Positions 1-10,141 of a stretch of 64,000 bases of DNA are shown piece by piece. The stretch's first letter is position 1, and the number at the start of each line of letters is the position of its first letter. This DNA comes from Volvariella volvacea V23 (Eukaryota; Basidiomycota; Agaricomycetes; Agaricales; Pluteaceae). The position numbers and the translations under genes were made by a program. The stretch is from NCBI GenBank assembly GCA_000349905.1, contig KB722772.1:62001-126000 (forward strand), given 5' to 3'. Under the pieces are notes generated by a model. The model saw only the letters and a program-made list of their open reading frames with translations. It ran no database searches and was not told the DNA's origin.

Positions 1-548
1 TCGGAGAAAAATCGCGTAGATCCAAAGAGCTCATACGAGAGCGATATAAGAATTCATCCCAATGAGAGTTTTCCTGAGTGGCTTGCTTGAAGATACGGCA
101 TAGGACCTCGACTGGTAACTTATTGATGGGGAAGTACTGTGGTTGAGGGGAATGAACCGAGCCCACCGGCGAGGCCATTGGACTGATCTGAATGTATTTT
201 TAGATACTTTGAGGTTAATTCTACTTGAAAGCATGATAGACCACTTTAATACCGTTTTTTCTCGGGTTGCTATTAGGTCGCTATGGATGTTGGTCAGATG
301 TTGGTCAGAAAAGAGCTGCATAAAAACAAGTGCAAATAGTCCCCCTTTTTTTCGGACAAAGCCAGAGTCAGACCTCATCAGCACGCGTCAAAAGGGTTGT
401 TTGGAGATTACTAGCTCAAGTTGGATAGGGATACAAAATCGACGAAGCCAAAATGCGTTGATGCCACGTTCGATACTTTCATTGGGATTTATCAGTAAGA
501 TTCTAATTCACAACGCCGACGAAGTGCAGCTACAGCAGAAGAACTTCC
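1..548. other. No gene recognised
   Basis: Only short overlapping frames without recognisable motifs. The adjoining F-box remnant suggests this may be the lost 5' part of the same decayed gene, but nothing here proves it. Confidence 0.3.
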
Positions 549-744
549 CGGAATAAGCATTGACGTGTCTTTTGAAATATCTGCCTGGATTCGGGTTACT
601 CAGTTATGTATGAATTGGAGGGACATAGCACCAATATTCTCAACCTCGTGGATTCACATTAAGACTACAAATCTAGATCCAGTGGGGACATTTATTGAAC
701 ACTTCAAAGACAAACTACTGTGTATCATATGTGGCCCGAAATAG
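549..744 (+). pseudogene. F-box family remnant
   Basis: One open stretch of about 65 codons resembles the segment just after the F-box in mushroom F-box proteins, where a helix with the pattern 'VT..C..WRDIA' is followed by a Trp-containing strand. Here it reads 'VTQLCMNWRDIAPIF' and then 'SWIHIK'. No F-box helix precedes it in frame, and the frame closes at a TAG after 'FKDK'. Read as a decayed copy of the F-box family that is common in this window. Similarity was judged by eye. Confidence 0.4.
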
Positions 745-2329
745 TGAACAAGGCTGGCTGGGAGAAATAGTACGAGATGTATTACCTCATCACTATCAAT
801 ATGCATTGAATCCATTCATTGCACATCCGACCTAGATACACTCTGAAACCATCTGTCACGCAATATACCTATTCCTCCCCTCTCTCAATTAGAATTCCTC
901 AAATTTTTCTAATCTATCTAGCAAAATGTCTCACACTTGCTGGGCTCCCAAGCATAGAGATTTTTTTTACCTTCATGCCGTGAGCACATTTATTTGTTTT
1001 CGATGGACGAAAGGAGCTGGCTTTACATCACTTGCTACGCTCGTACTTGGTGAAGCTTTTCTCCACGTTCTCAGCAGGCTCTTGACAACATGCCAGTGAT
1101 TTCACGAGAATCACCTCATGACGAAGATCATTCGACAACTTACTCTAGTGTACCTGAAGTTTTAGAGCCAAGGAAGTAAGAGGCGTTTGGGGTCACGAGT
1201 AACATTTAATAAATAGACACAGAATCCTAGGCTGCGAGCTGTCAATATGGTTGCTTGTGCATAACCCCTAAATATTTGGATGTCCGGGGAGTTGTTCCAC
1301 CGGTTTGCCATATGGTACGTAGCTGTCCCACAAAACATGCTATTGGTGATACTGCGGGGCCGTAAACTCCACAGTGCAGGGAACGAGTAGATTCCTATAT
1401 GCATATAATCGTGGCAGTTGAACGGAAGCTGGAAGTGATACGACCGGTGCTGATTTAACTCCGGTGACACAAATGACCATGAATGGTGATCTTGCACCAG
1501 TTTCTAAAATGATGGACATACCATATTTGGATTAGTTATAAGCATGTGAGCCCTGACCCCACTCAACATTAATATATCGGATAGAGAACGCCAGCGATGG
1601 GAAAGATGGTGAACGCAGAAAAGGTATGCTTATTTTCCTGTAAAATTCTTGCATTCAAGCTAATTCACTCGCTGGGAATTGAATCGCAGGCTTACCACTA
1701 GTGTCATTCAAATAAAACTAGACGATCTCGACCCGCACTCACCGCCCCACGTAGTCGACACGGTCTACTCGATATAGTCTCTGATAAATTCAAGGCCCAG
1801 CCTTGTTGCCAGTTGAGATGTCTTATCGTTCTGTTTAATCCTCTTGGGGCATCTGTATTCACGTTCAGCACAAGCCCACTGATATGTTGGATGCATTATC
1901 CCCGATCTTTGAGGGAAGAAATGAAGCGACATATGGAGCGTATGAGTAATTCGGCAGAAGGATACACTGATGGAATACTCCGGAGAGAAACTTATCACGT
2001 CAAATTGGGGTTGAATGGGCATAAGCTCAGGTTCACAAAGCTTCGGGGAGATTTCATGCCGGGTAAAGCCTGGGCGCAGTGCGTCATGGTGAAGACTGCT
2101 CACGGGTCTACAGCCGGAGATCCGGATAAGGTCTAATATGGTATTACAATGCAATTTAGGTTCCACTTCATTTGGATCTTGCCTCACATATTGCCAAGTC
2201 ATGAACGACATGGCAATATCTTGTTTAGGGGACTTCCCTTGACATCGAAAATGTGACCTTCAAAATCGGCAATTGTGGCAGAATGTACTTGACCACACAT
2301 TTGGGCATTGTCTGGGTACGAATCCTGGG
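745..2329. other. Intergenic, no supported gene
   Basis: Both strands carry frames of about 110-150 codons (for example 1765-2211 minus), but they start on non-ATG codons or lack any motif, and none joins into a gene through plausible introns. Nothing further is claimed. Confidence 0.3.
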
Positions 2330-2337
2330 TATTTAAG
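2330..2337 (+). promoter_or_regulatory. Possible TATA element of the beta-trefoil gene
   Basis: The sequence 'tatttaag' lies about 67-74 nt upstream of the ATG at 2404, a usual place for a core promoter element in fungi. Weak consensus; inferred from position only. Confidence 0.3.
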
Positions 2338-2403
2338 GAAATGTGCTAGCACATAGAACGACAACAACCCCGAGATTTCTACATCCCCTCACCACTACTC
2401 ACC

Positions 2404-3052
2404 ATGCCTCTCAAAGACGGAGTTTACAATATTAGGAACGTCGGTCGTCAACTCATGTTGGACTTGAGAGAAAACAGACCAGATGAATCAAACAACATTA
2501 TTGGCTGGGTAGAAAACGGCAACGTCGCTCAGCAGGTATGTATGCTCCGTGCTTGCATCTACTCACCTCACATTAGCCAGTAGTGGATTGTCAGGTCACA
2601 GGGAGATAATATTTACAGCATTCAGTCCAACAATGCTGGGATCCACGGCCACGGCTTTTTCGCTGCAGACAAACTGGTAAATACCAGCAGGTATTCTCCT
2701 ACCCCCTTACACTAATCCGAGTATCTACACCGACAGGATGATGACGAACAGATCCGCTACACTAGGAAGGCGTGGATGACTACCCTGAGCCACGCAGGAA
2801 ATAATGAGTACAAGTGAGAATTTCCAAATCTCTCTTCCTTACCTTGATTTCAACCCTCAAATGAACACAGAATCAGTTTCACCCGCGGACGTAGGGGATT
2901 AGTCCTTGCTATTCCTGGTAAACAACGTGATGTATGTCTTGTCCACTAGGATTGAGTCCAAAGCTTTGTTCTGACGACATTCTAAGGTGAAACTTGTCAA
3001 TGAGTGTCAGAATCCTAACGAGCGCTGGATTTTTGAGTTCATTAGGGAGTAA
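2404..3052 (+). CDS. Ricin-B-like beta-trefoil protein (lectin or protease-inhibitor type)
   Basis: Five exons (2404-2535, 2584-2676, 2737-2813, 2871-2931, 2987-3052) join in frame to a 142-residue protein with no signal peptide. It opens 'MPLKDGVYNIRNV' and has a 'QQW' motif at about residues 43-45, typical of beta-trefoil (ricin-B/CBM13-like) folds. It ends in a Trp-Phe-aromatic pattern, 'RWIFEFIRE'. Length and ends also resemble the small intracellular beta-trefoil protease inhibitors of mushrooms (clitocypin, macrocypin and cospin groups). In these families the same fold binds either sugars or proteases, and they are thought to defend fruiting bodies against grazers. The sequence fixes the fold better than the ligand. 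All introns are GT-AG and 48-60 nt long. It stands alone, with no co-oriented neighbour nearby. Confidence 0.75.
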
Positions 3053-3915
3053 GCGTTCAACGATCGACCCTAAAAATCGCGTTTCCAGCTCTTTTTCGAG
3101 GTGCTAACATTGATACTGAAACTGCCTGCTTTGTTATCGCACCTTGATTGTATGGGGTTAATCGAATATACTTGTCCCGTTGCTATTTGCCGTACACGCT
3201 ACGTGACGAACGAGGTATGATCAATTCTTTGTGCTTGGGCATCTGGAGCAAGCGAAGCACCTACAATGTAAGACCGGAAACTGGCCGATGCTTCATCAGA
3301 TGTGTGGATGCCAGTAACTAGTTACATCTAGTGTTACCATGAGGTGAGATCAAAGTCAACCTTGAAGTAGCCCAATGACAGCACTCCACTGGCGTCGTTG
3401 TATTCTGCAATGCATGGCAATGGAAATCCGGACTGCATGGCTAAGGAATACGCCGAGTTGAAGGCCACGGAGAGCATTCAATGAATCGAGTTGCTCTCGC
3501 AAGATTCCAAAATTACGCAAGTCCGTGATTATGGCGCTAATCGCGTTAGCTCTCCCGAGAGGGTTGTCTACTTGCGCTTAAGGACTCGCCACCAGTATCC
3601 ACGCCCTAGTTTTCCTCCGTTCCGTATACATCGCTTGTGTTCCTAGCTAAAGCGGATTCTCCCAGGATTTTACGAAATGTGCATTACTTATTAGACTCGA
3701 CAGCATGACGAAGGACCATTGGACATGAAGTGTAGAGCTAGGGCATTCCGGATCCTTCCAAGAGCGCAAGAATCCTCGTTAGCGGCGCTCAAAATTCTGA
3801 ACGGAGCTCCAATTTGCACACATTGCGACCAAACGGTAAGCCAGTCAGGTACAGCGATGCGGCCTTGAATAACCGTCCGGCGCGTGAAGGCCTTGCTCTT
3901 TATCTTTCCATCACC
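3053..3915. other. Intergenic, no supported gene
   Basis: Contains the 3' flank of the beta-trefoil gene and the upstream region of the next candidate. No reading frame with recognisable content. Confidence 0.3.
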
Positions 3916-4148
3916 ATGATGCTCAAGGCCTCAGTTGCACTAGTCGCCCTCCTTCAAATTTCCCTCGCTGCCGCCGCACCAGTCCCAGTCAGGCAGGTAA
4001 GAAAGAACCACAAGTGAGGTGATTATCGGTTGACCGCATTTCAAAGGCCGGCGAGCTATGGAAACGACCCGAAACGTCTCATGGCACCGTAACCAGCGTT
4101 GAGAAAACGAGGGACATTGCCGCCGGCGTCCATCCGGTTCTCATGTAA
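3916..4148 (+). CDS. Possible small secreted peptide
   Basis: An ATG at 3916 opens a 27-codon exon that is almost entirely a signal peptide: hydrophobic core 'ALVALLQISLAAAA' followed by 'APVPVRQ'. It ends exactly at a consensus donor (gtaagaaa, 3997). An acceptor at 4046 leads into a 33-codon exon that stops at 4146-4148, giving about 60 residues. The intron (3997-4046) is 50 nt and contains a 'ttgac' branch-like motif. The mature part has no cysteines and no family I recognise. It could equally be the first exons of a decayed longer gene. Confidence 0.35.
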
Positions 4149-4569
4149 TTCTAACTGGAGAGGTTTAAGAAAGGGCTCCGTTCGTACAGGGATTTCGATC
4201 CTAAAATGAGAGTTGCTTGTTGAAGTATTGTGTGACGAACCAATATCATGCGCTTCTGCAGATGAATCAAGTTCGAACGAGGGGATTGTAGGGTTAGCCC
4301 TTCATCCAAAAGCTATGGTTCTTCCAGTATGAATGGATGACCGTCCTGGTCCGTGGACGCTGCGTTGCGGCGTTGCTGTGGATAATTGTACTGGTGGCTA
4401 TTTGCGTGCGTATGCCACGATGTGATTTGCCACAACATTTCTTTCAGAGACGTCCATCAAGTGCTCATCGCAACTGACTGTAAGTATAAATGATTGTATC
4501 CCATTGATCAGTTCGTCTTGCAAAGCGGTGTTATACTCAGGCCTCTGACAACTTGTGCAGATCAGCCAA
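4149..4569. other. Upstream region of the F-box gene
   Basis: No gene seen. The sequence 'cttgtgcag' at 4552-4560, just before the F-box ATG, looks like an intron acceptor, so a short non-coding or coding 5' exon is possible. Confidence 0.25.
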
Positions 4570-5958
4570 ATGCCTGTGATGCCACAGGGAGAAGTAGGAG
4601 AATCCCTCCGTTTTCAAATACACCATTTCCCGATCAACGAGCTACCCGTTGAGCTCCTATGCCGTGTCTTCAAGTGTGCAACTTTGGCGGCCTCACTCTG
4701 GGAAGAGCATCTGCTTCGCGTTGGCGTGAGAGCTAAGGAGCTAACTCCCCACTCTCCAACCACGATAACTCATGTTTGCCGGCATTGGCGTCGTGTTGCC
4801 ATCGCCGAAGGCACGCTATGGTCTACTATCAAAGCCAGTGGCACGAGCGAGAATGCCCTCCAGCATGTCCAACTTTATTTGGCTCGCAGTGGTAGCTCAT
4901 GCCCGCTCGATATTGACTACACGATTCCACCAAGCGCTGGCATTGAATTAGATGTATTGGCGGTGGCGAGGCTGGTGAAACTTCTCGTCGATAACGTTTC
5001 AAGATGGAGAACAGTGAGGTTTCACTTCTACACGCTAGGACAGTTTCAAGCCCTTTTAGACATTCCTCCCAACTCCGCAACCAATTTGGTTGCCGCCCAT
5101 CTAAGCTTCTTTGGGTTAGAAGACGAAAAAGACCCTCTCGATGCACGAAAGCTCCTTCAAGCAGCTCCAGTACTACGAGAACTGGGTACCTCCGATTTTG
5201 GCGTACTCAGGAACCCCGAAGCTTTGAGGGATCATATAACCTGTCTGCATCTTTCGAATATGACCGAAGCGCGCTATAGAGATATCCTAAAGCACACTCC
5301 CCACCTGAAAGAACTTTGGGCGGCAGGAACTAGCGACTCCTCTCCTGATCAGGCTCCCATAATACTACCCAATCTTCTTGAGCTGTACTCGTCATCAATC
5401 TTAGGACTGTACCACCCTAAGAATACCATCCTTCGACTCATCCAAGCACCATCACTAAAGCATCTCAATATTAACCATAACGTCAACTTCTCGCACCACG
5501 AGGGACCTTTCAAGTTTCAAGATCTTCAGAACTTCCTTACGAGATCTCAGTGCAATCTCAAGAGCTTATCCATAGTTGATAACACCCTCACCGATGATCA
5601 CTTAGCCCAGTGGCTCCCCTCAGCTCCTTTAGAATCTCTTGAGGAGCTATTTCTCAGGCTGGGGCTAGTAACGGTAGACAAGACGATACAGGCACTCACG
5701 CTCTCAGAGGATGGACAGCGTGTGTGTGCTCGACTGAAGATTTTGAAATTGTTTCGATGCAAGACTTCAAGAGATGGGATAATCGGAGAATGTATTAGGT
5801 CGCGAGTTCAAGCTGGGGTTGGCACTTTAGTGGCTGCTACAGTGCAACTTGTGAACTTGGGTGATGCCCACGATTATACGCAGGATATAGGGATCCTCGC
5901 CAAATGCGATGATCCGACGAGAAGTATCAGTTACAAGCTTCGTGATTCGTGGTACTAG
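4570..5958 (+). CDS. F-box protein with LRR-like repeats
   Basis: Single-exon frame of 462 residues from the ATG at 4570; an in-frame GTG lies 15 nt upstream. The F-box sits at about residues 22-70: 'INELPVELLCRVFKCA' and then 'ITHVCRHWRRVAIAEGTLW', the usual mushroom F-box layout with a 'W..VA....LW' ending. The remaining roughly 380 residues carry irregular leucine-rich repeats ('L..L.L', 'L..LW..'). Such proteins act as substrate receptors of SCF (Skp1-cullin-F-box) ubiquitin ligases; the substrate is unknown. It is convergent with the eIF2 alpha gene, with 169 bp between stop codons. It is not closely similar to the other F-box proteins in this window. Confidence 0.85.
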   Translation: MPVMPQGEVGESLRFQIHHFPINELPVELLCRVFKCATLAASLWEEHLLRVGVRAKELTPHSPTTITHVCRHWRRVAIAEGTLWSTIKASGTSENALQHVQLYLARSGSSCPLDIDYTIPPSAGIELDVLAVARLVKLLVDNVSRWRTVRFHFYTLGQFQALLDIPPNSATNLVAAHLSFFGLEDEKDPLDARKLLQAAPVLRELGTSDFGVLRNPEALRDHITCLHLSNMTEARYRDILKHTPHLKELWAAGTSDSSPDQAPIILPNLLELYSSSILGLYHPKNTILRLIQAPSLKHLNINHNVNFSHHEGPFKFQDLQNFLTRSQCNLKSLSIVDNTLTDDHLAQWLPSAPLESLEELFLRLGLVTVDKTIQALTLSEDGQRVCARLKILKLFRCKTSRDGIIGECIRSRVQAGVGTLVAATVQLVNLGDAHDYTQDIGILAKCDDPTRSISYKLRDSWY

Positions 5959-6127
5959 GGTACATTTGCTTTGTAGTATGATCTACACAGAGGAATTGTC
6001 GTCGCTGTCTTTTGTTCTTTCCAAGGTCAAACGTATCAAGTGGTGTGTTCTTAGAGATATATACAGTAATTGCGATGCGAATCTGATAACGCTGCAGGAC
6101 TGCTGATTCCTTGGGATATGTCGTAAC

Positions 6128-7541
6128 CTACTCTTCCTCGTCTTCGTCTCCAGATACTTCCGCATTGGCCTGGCCAGCTTTGACCAAGAGTTGAGCTAAG
6201 TCTTGCTCTTCCGTTTCTGAAACTGCCTTCGGCTACACAGTGAAGGAAATCGTAAGCTCTGCGAAGACACGGGCATCGAGGTCCACTTGCCTTCATTTTG
6301 ATTATCAACGAACCGCCAGTCTCTTCGATCGTGCTTTGAATGGCTTCAATAGCACGCTCCAACCTTTCCACGGCCGCGTACTATATATAGCATTACGGCA
6401 AAGAGAGTCAGTTTCATAGCTCCTCCGATGACAATGAGCGGTACATCTCGTAATACCATCATTGTACAATAGAAGAACAATACCGACCTTGTCTGTTGAG
6501 TTAGTACTCAACACGTACAAAGGAGGTGCGACTAGCTTAGCCTTAATTGGGACAGCCTCAGTGCTCATCTTTTCACCGGCACGTAGCGCCTTCTTTATAG
6601 CGTCAATCCCGGTAGGAGCATAACATGTTAACTCGATATCGGCGCGGAGTTTGATGGGTTGAGGTGTCAACCGCCGAGCGATTGTAGCCATAAGGACCGA
6701 TTTTGTTCCTTCGGGTATAGGTACAGGCAGGGAGGAGAACACGGTCTCTGCCTCACTAAAACAGAGCGTGCGTATGAGCACACCGATATCAGGACTGATA
6801 GATATTAAGACATACGTCAATGCAAGTTTAAATGCGTCATATGGATGACCATATGTCTTTCCAAGGGGCCATGCGATCGTCTCATACAACTTCTCCAACC
6901 TCTCCTCCTCATTTGATCCTCCATATCCGACATCTTCGCCCGGCTCTTCCTCCTGAACAGCCTGCTTTTGCTTCTTTGATCGTTTGCTCTCTTTCTGAGG
7001 TTGCTGAGGCTCTGGTGGCGGTACTTCAGGGGCAGCGACAGGCTCTGTACCATCTCCTGATGGGATCCTAGACGCGACATGTCGGAGGATGGAAGCTACT
7101 GTTTTGGATTTCATGTATTTCTCTTCGCATTTTATGATATCTTCTGGAGAGACACGACGTTTGGACAAATCGATATAGCCTAAAATAAATGAAAATAGAA
7201 GGATTTGTGGGTTTATAAAACCGCAGAGTTACGATGTTTCGGTTTCAACGAACCTTTCTCCTTGTCCACACGAAGAACAACTACGACCTCATTTCGGCCA
7301 ACTCGGATCAGCTTTTGCACTGATCGAATGCGTCGACGGGACAACTCTGATAACAAGATCATTCCCTCCGTATTGTCATACTCCAACTGTTCGCATGGGA
7401 TGGATAATCAGTCACTGCCACCCGCCTAACAGCAGATGGCGGGCGTACCAGTTTCACATATGCACCCATCTCAGCTATCTGACGGACTTGGACCATAACG
7501 AGATCATCGACTTCTGGATATTTTGCTTCGTAGTACCGCAT
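6128..7541 (-). CDS. SUI2: Translation initiation factor eIF2 alpha
   Basis: Six exons on the minus strand (7541-7449, 7386-7254, 7179-6816, 6755-6488, 6380-6291, 6232-6128) encode about 350 residues. eIF2 alpha is the regulatory subunit of the factor that brings initiator tRNA to the ribosome. The S1 domain starts at once ('[19 protein letters not shown]'). The kinase-target loop '[12 protein letters not shown]' is intact, with the Gcn2-type phosphoserine at residue 47. The helical and C-terminal domains follow ('[15 protein letters not shown]', '[18 protein letters not shown]'). The tail is short and acidic. Two oddities stand out. A Pro/Gln/Lys/Glu-rich insert of roughly 45 residues follows '[10 protein letters not shown]', between the S1 and helical domains. 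The last intron (6290-6233) has a GC donor, 'aag|gcaagt'. I chose the ATG at 7541 because the upstream in-frame start is TTG. Confidence 0.95.
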
Positions 7542-8473
7542 TTTGTGGAATCCGTTCGACGACGACGGCAACGGCGTGCGATGATAAAAGATGGTGTAGC
7601 GAATCTCTGACTCCGTGACTCTGGCTGATCAAAAATGGAACCCTAACCCCTAAGCCCACTTTGCTGATATAATCGGGGCTGTTGCAAAGCATGCGCAAAC
7701 ATCCGCCCGACGTGCGACACGCTTAGGACTCCCCAAGATCCACGCATTGCTACTCATATCCGCCAATTACTGCTGACCGAATTTAGGCGGCTGCTGAAGT
7801 TAGGTTTATATGCCTCAGGACTGCTGTGGCATTTTTCTATGGCCCAAGATTCCAAGACCGTTGCTGGCCGGCTAGCAGGGAATATTGAACCTAAATTGGT
7901 TAGTAGTCGTTAGATAGCACAACTTGAATCAAGGTGGATGCCGTAAGCGTTCATCCAGCAAGCCGAGTTTGGACTTAAACGCAAGCCCCATTCTCAACTT
8001 GCAAGCTCTTCCACCTTCCTATCTCTAGGCGTCTAATATGAAACTTGTCCCAAGGAATTAATGCATAGAGTGACTCGGAATTGATCAAATCACATTGCCA
8101 ATGCAAGCTGTACCTGAGATCAGCATGATCACAAAACCTTCCGCTTTGCTGATTAGAAAACATTGATGTCTGAGCTTAGCCGACTGGTGAGTGGTGGTGG
8201 TTGTCACGAGTTTTGAGGAATCAGGTCCTATAATTGACCATGGATACAGAGACGCAAACGCACACGCACGGGGCACACAATGCTCCCTGACAGGGACAAT
8301 GACCTTGCTGATCCGTTGGTGAATCTTCCATATTGTCCTCGCCTAAATTAGCGGTCTATTATGAAACATGGGGTCTTTTATATACCAGTGCGGATGCAAA
8401 AGCCAAACCCACTCTAGTAACCTTTTTCTATCTCATCTCTTGTTCACTATACCGATCCCGACTCGTACTGACA
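7542..8473. other. Divergent promoter region, no gene seen
   Basis: Lies between the start of eIF2 alpha (minus) and the alpha/beta hydrolase (plus). A 'ttttatata' run near 8386-8394 could be the hydrolase TATA element. Only short motif-free frames otherwise. Confidence 0.3.
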
Positions 8474-9703
8474 ATGCCCCATGTCAATATTGCCGACTCC
8501 ACTGGAAGGATGCACAGTATCTATTTCATTGATACTGGCCGAGTCCTAGGATCCAACGACTACCACACAGTGTTCCTGCACCATGGTACAGCGTTCAACG
8601 GAGGTACGCCAGCTACCACCGTATCCAAACTTCAACTTTCTCATGTCCTATTCAGAGAGCTTTAGACGTATCCTTCCACTAGCAGCATCCCACAATCTCC
8701 GCTTCGTAATTCCATTCCGTCGAGACTATGGCCAATCAGACAAGTACTCCGACGAAGAAGCCGCCGACGTTCAACAAGGCAAAAACATCTACCTCCAAAA
8801 CCTTGGAGCCGAGGTCGCCAATTTCTTGACATGGTTTTTGGATAACAACGAGATCCCAAAATTGTCCAAAGATAGGAGTAAGGGAGGGCTCTCGCTGTTG
8901 GGTTGGTCGATGGGCAGCACGACAGTTTTTGCGTTTTTGGGTCAACCAGAGGTGATTGCCCCAGATGTGTATAAGAGGGTTGAGCCCTATATCAAGAATA
9001 TTGTCATCTACGGTACGTAGAGTGTCTCCTGTTCAGTCCCTCGTCTTATGGGCGTCGCTCTGGTGCAGATTCTCCATTCGTTCACTTTGGGTTCGACGCT
9101 CCCCGTGAGGGGTATCATCCCCTCTTTGACCCAGAAGTCAAAACACCCGAGCAAGCAGGTCTCCGCGTTAGCGAATGGCTCACGACGCACTACAAACACG
9201 CGTCGGACTACTACACCTCCACGAAACTCGACGGTCGTTTCGATATCCGTAGAACAGGCGATCGCTCCAGTCTCGATAACATGACGCCAGAGGAACAGGC
9301 TGCGATGATTCAGCTCGACTCTGCGGGGAGGAGCGATATTGGGTTTGCGCAGTATGATAAAGCGAGGAAGATACTGTCGGACCAGAGTGAGAGGGTGCTG
9401 TTTGATGAGAATATGGCGAAGAGGGTGCTTCCGGACATGAAATTGATTTTGATTTCTTGCGATGAGTCGCCTTGGTATTTTACCTGGGCGTATGCTGCTG
9501 CGAAGGAGAGGTATGAGAAGCTCGTGAAGGAGGGTAAGAAGATTAGGCCGCTGAATTTCGTTATATACCACGGGATGAACCATTTCGTGAGTGCTGGCGT
9601 ATTATTTCTAACTATTGGATTCTGACGGTTTGTTGGTTAGGGACATTGGGATGAACCAGATCGGTGGATGAATTTGCTGATTGAAAATTTGGAGAAAAAT
9701 TGA
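8474..9703 (+). CDS. Alpha/beta hydrolase, copy 1
   Basis: Four exons (8474-8603, 8656-9012, 9069-9586, 9641-9703) encode 355 residues. Visible alpha/beta-hydrolase features are the oxyanion-hole strand 'FLHHGTAFNG' near residue 35, the nucleophile elbow 'LLGWSMGS' with the presumed catalytic serine at about 128, and a C-terminal histidine segment 'GMNHFGHWDEP' at about 332-342. No signal peptide or membrane segment is seen, so it is probably cytosolic. The substrate cannot be inferred. A paralogue on the other strand at 20965-22214 has exons of exactly the same four lengths (130, 357, 518, 63 nt). Confidence 0.85.
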
Positions 9704-10141
9704 GGAACAACGGATGGGACTTCTGATAATCACACATGTACGATATTTGCATACCATTAGATGCTAACGAACTCTTAATGCCCTTTCCCAATTCTCGTCG
9801 AGACTGCATCCTGGACTTTCAGCTTTGCCTCAAGCATTTCTCCACCGCATTGCAAACGCAATGCTACCTTCGTTCAAAGTCCACTAGCTGCAGGCAGTTG
9901 TCTATTAGTCTAGCCTGCTATTAGTTAAATATACGAAAGACAGCAGGTGTCTTTGTGCGCTTAGTAGCTATAGGGTGTATTGAGAACGCCACTTGACTCC
10001 ACTTATGAATAACTCAGCAGCAGGCTCGACGAAATTGAGATCGTCCTGCAATTTACACGTCCATAATAGTGAATGTTTACTTGCAGATGACCACATGTAC
10101 ACTTGTTAACCGTAGATAACCACTTGTAGTACTGTACTCCA
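9704..10141. other. Intergenic, no gene seen
   Basis: Shared 3' flank of the convergent hydrolase and F-box genes. No supported frame. Confidence 0.3.

Noticed and set aside
1765..2211. Overlapping frames on both strands, 107 and 148 codons
   Set aside because: No motif, non-ATG start on the minus strand, and no partner exons.
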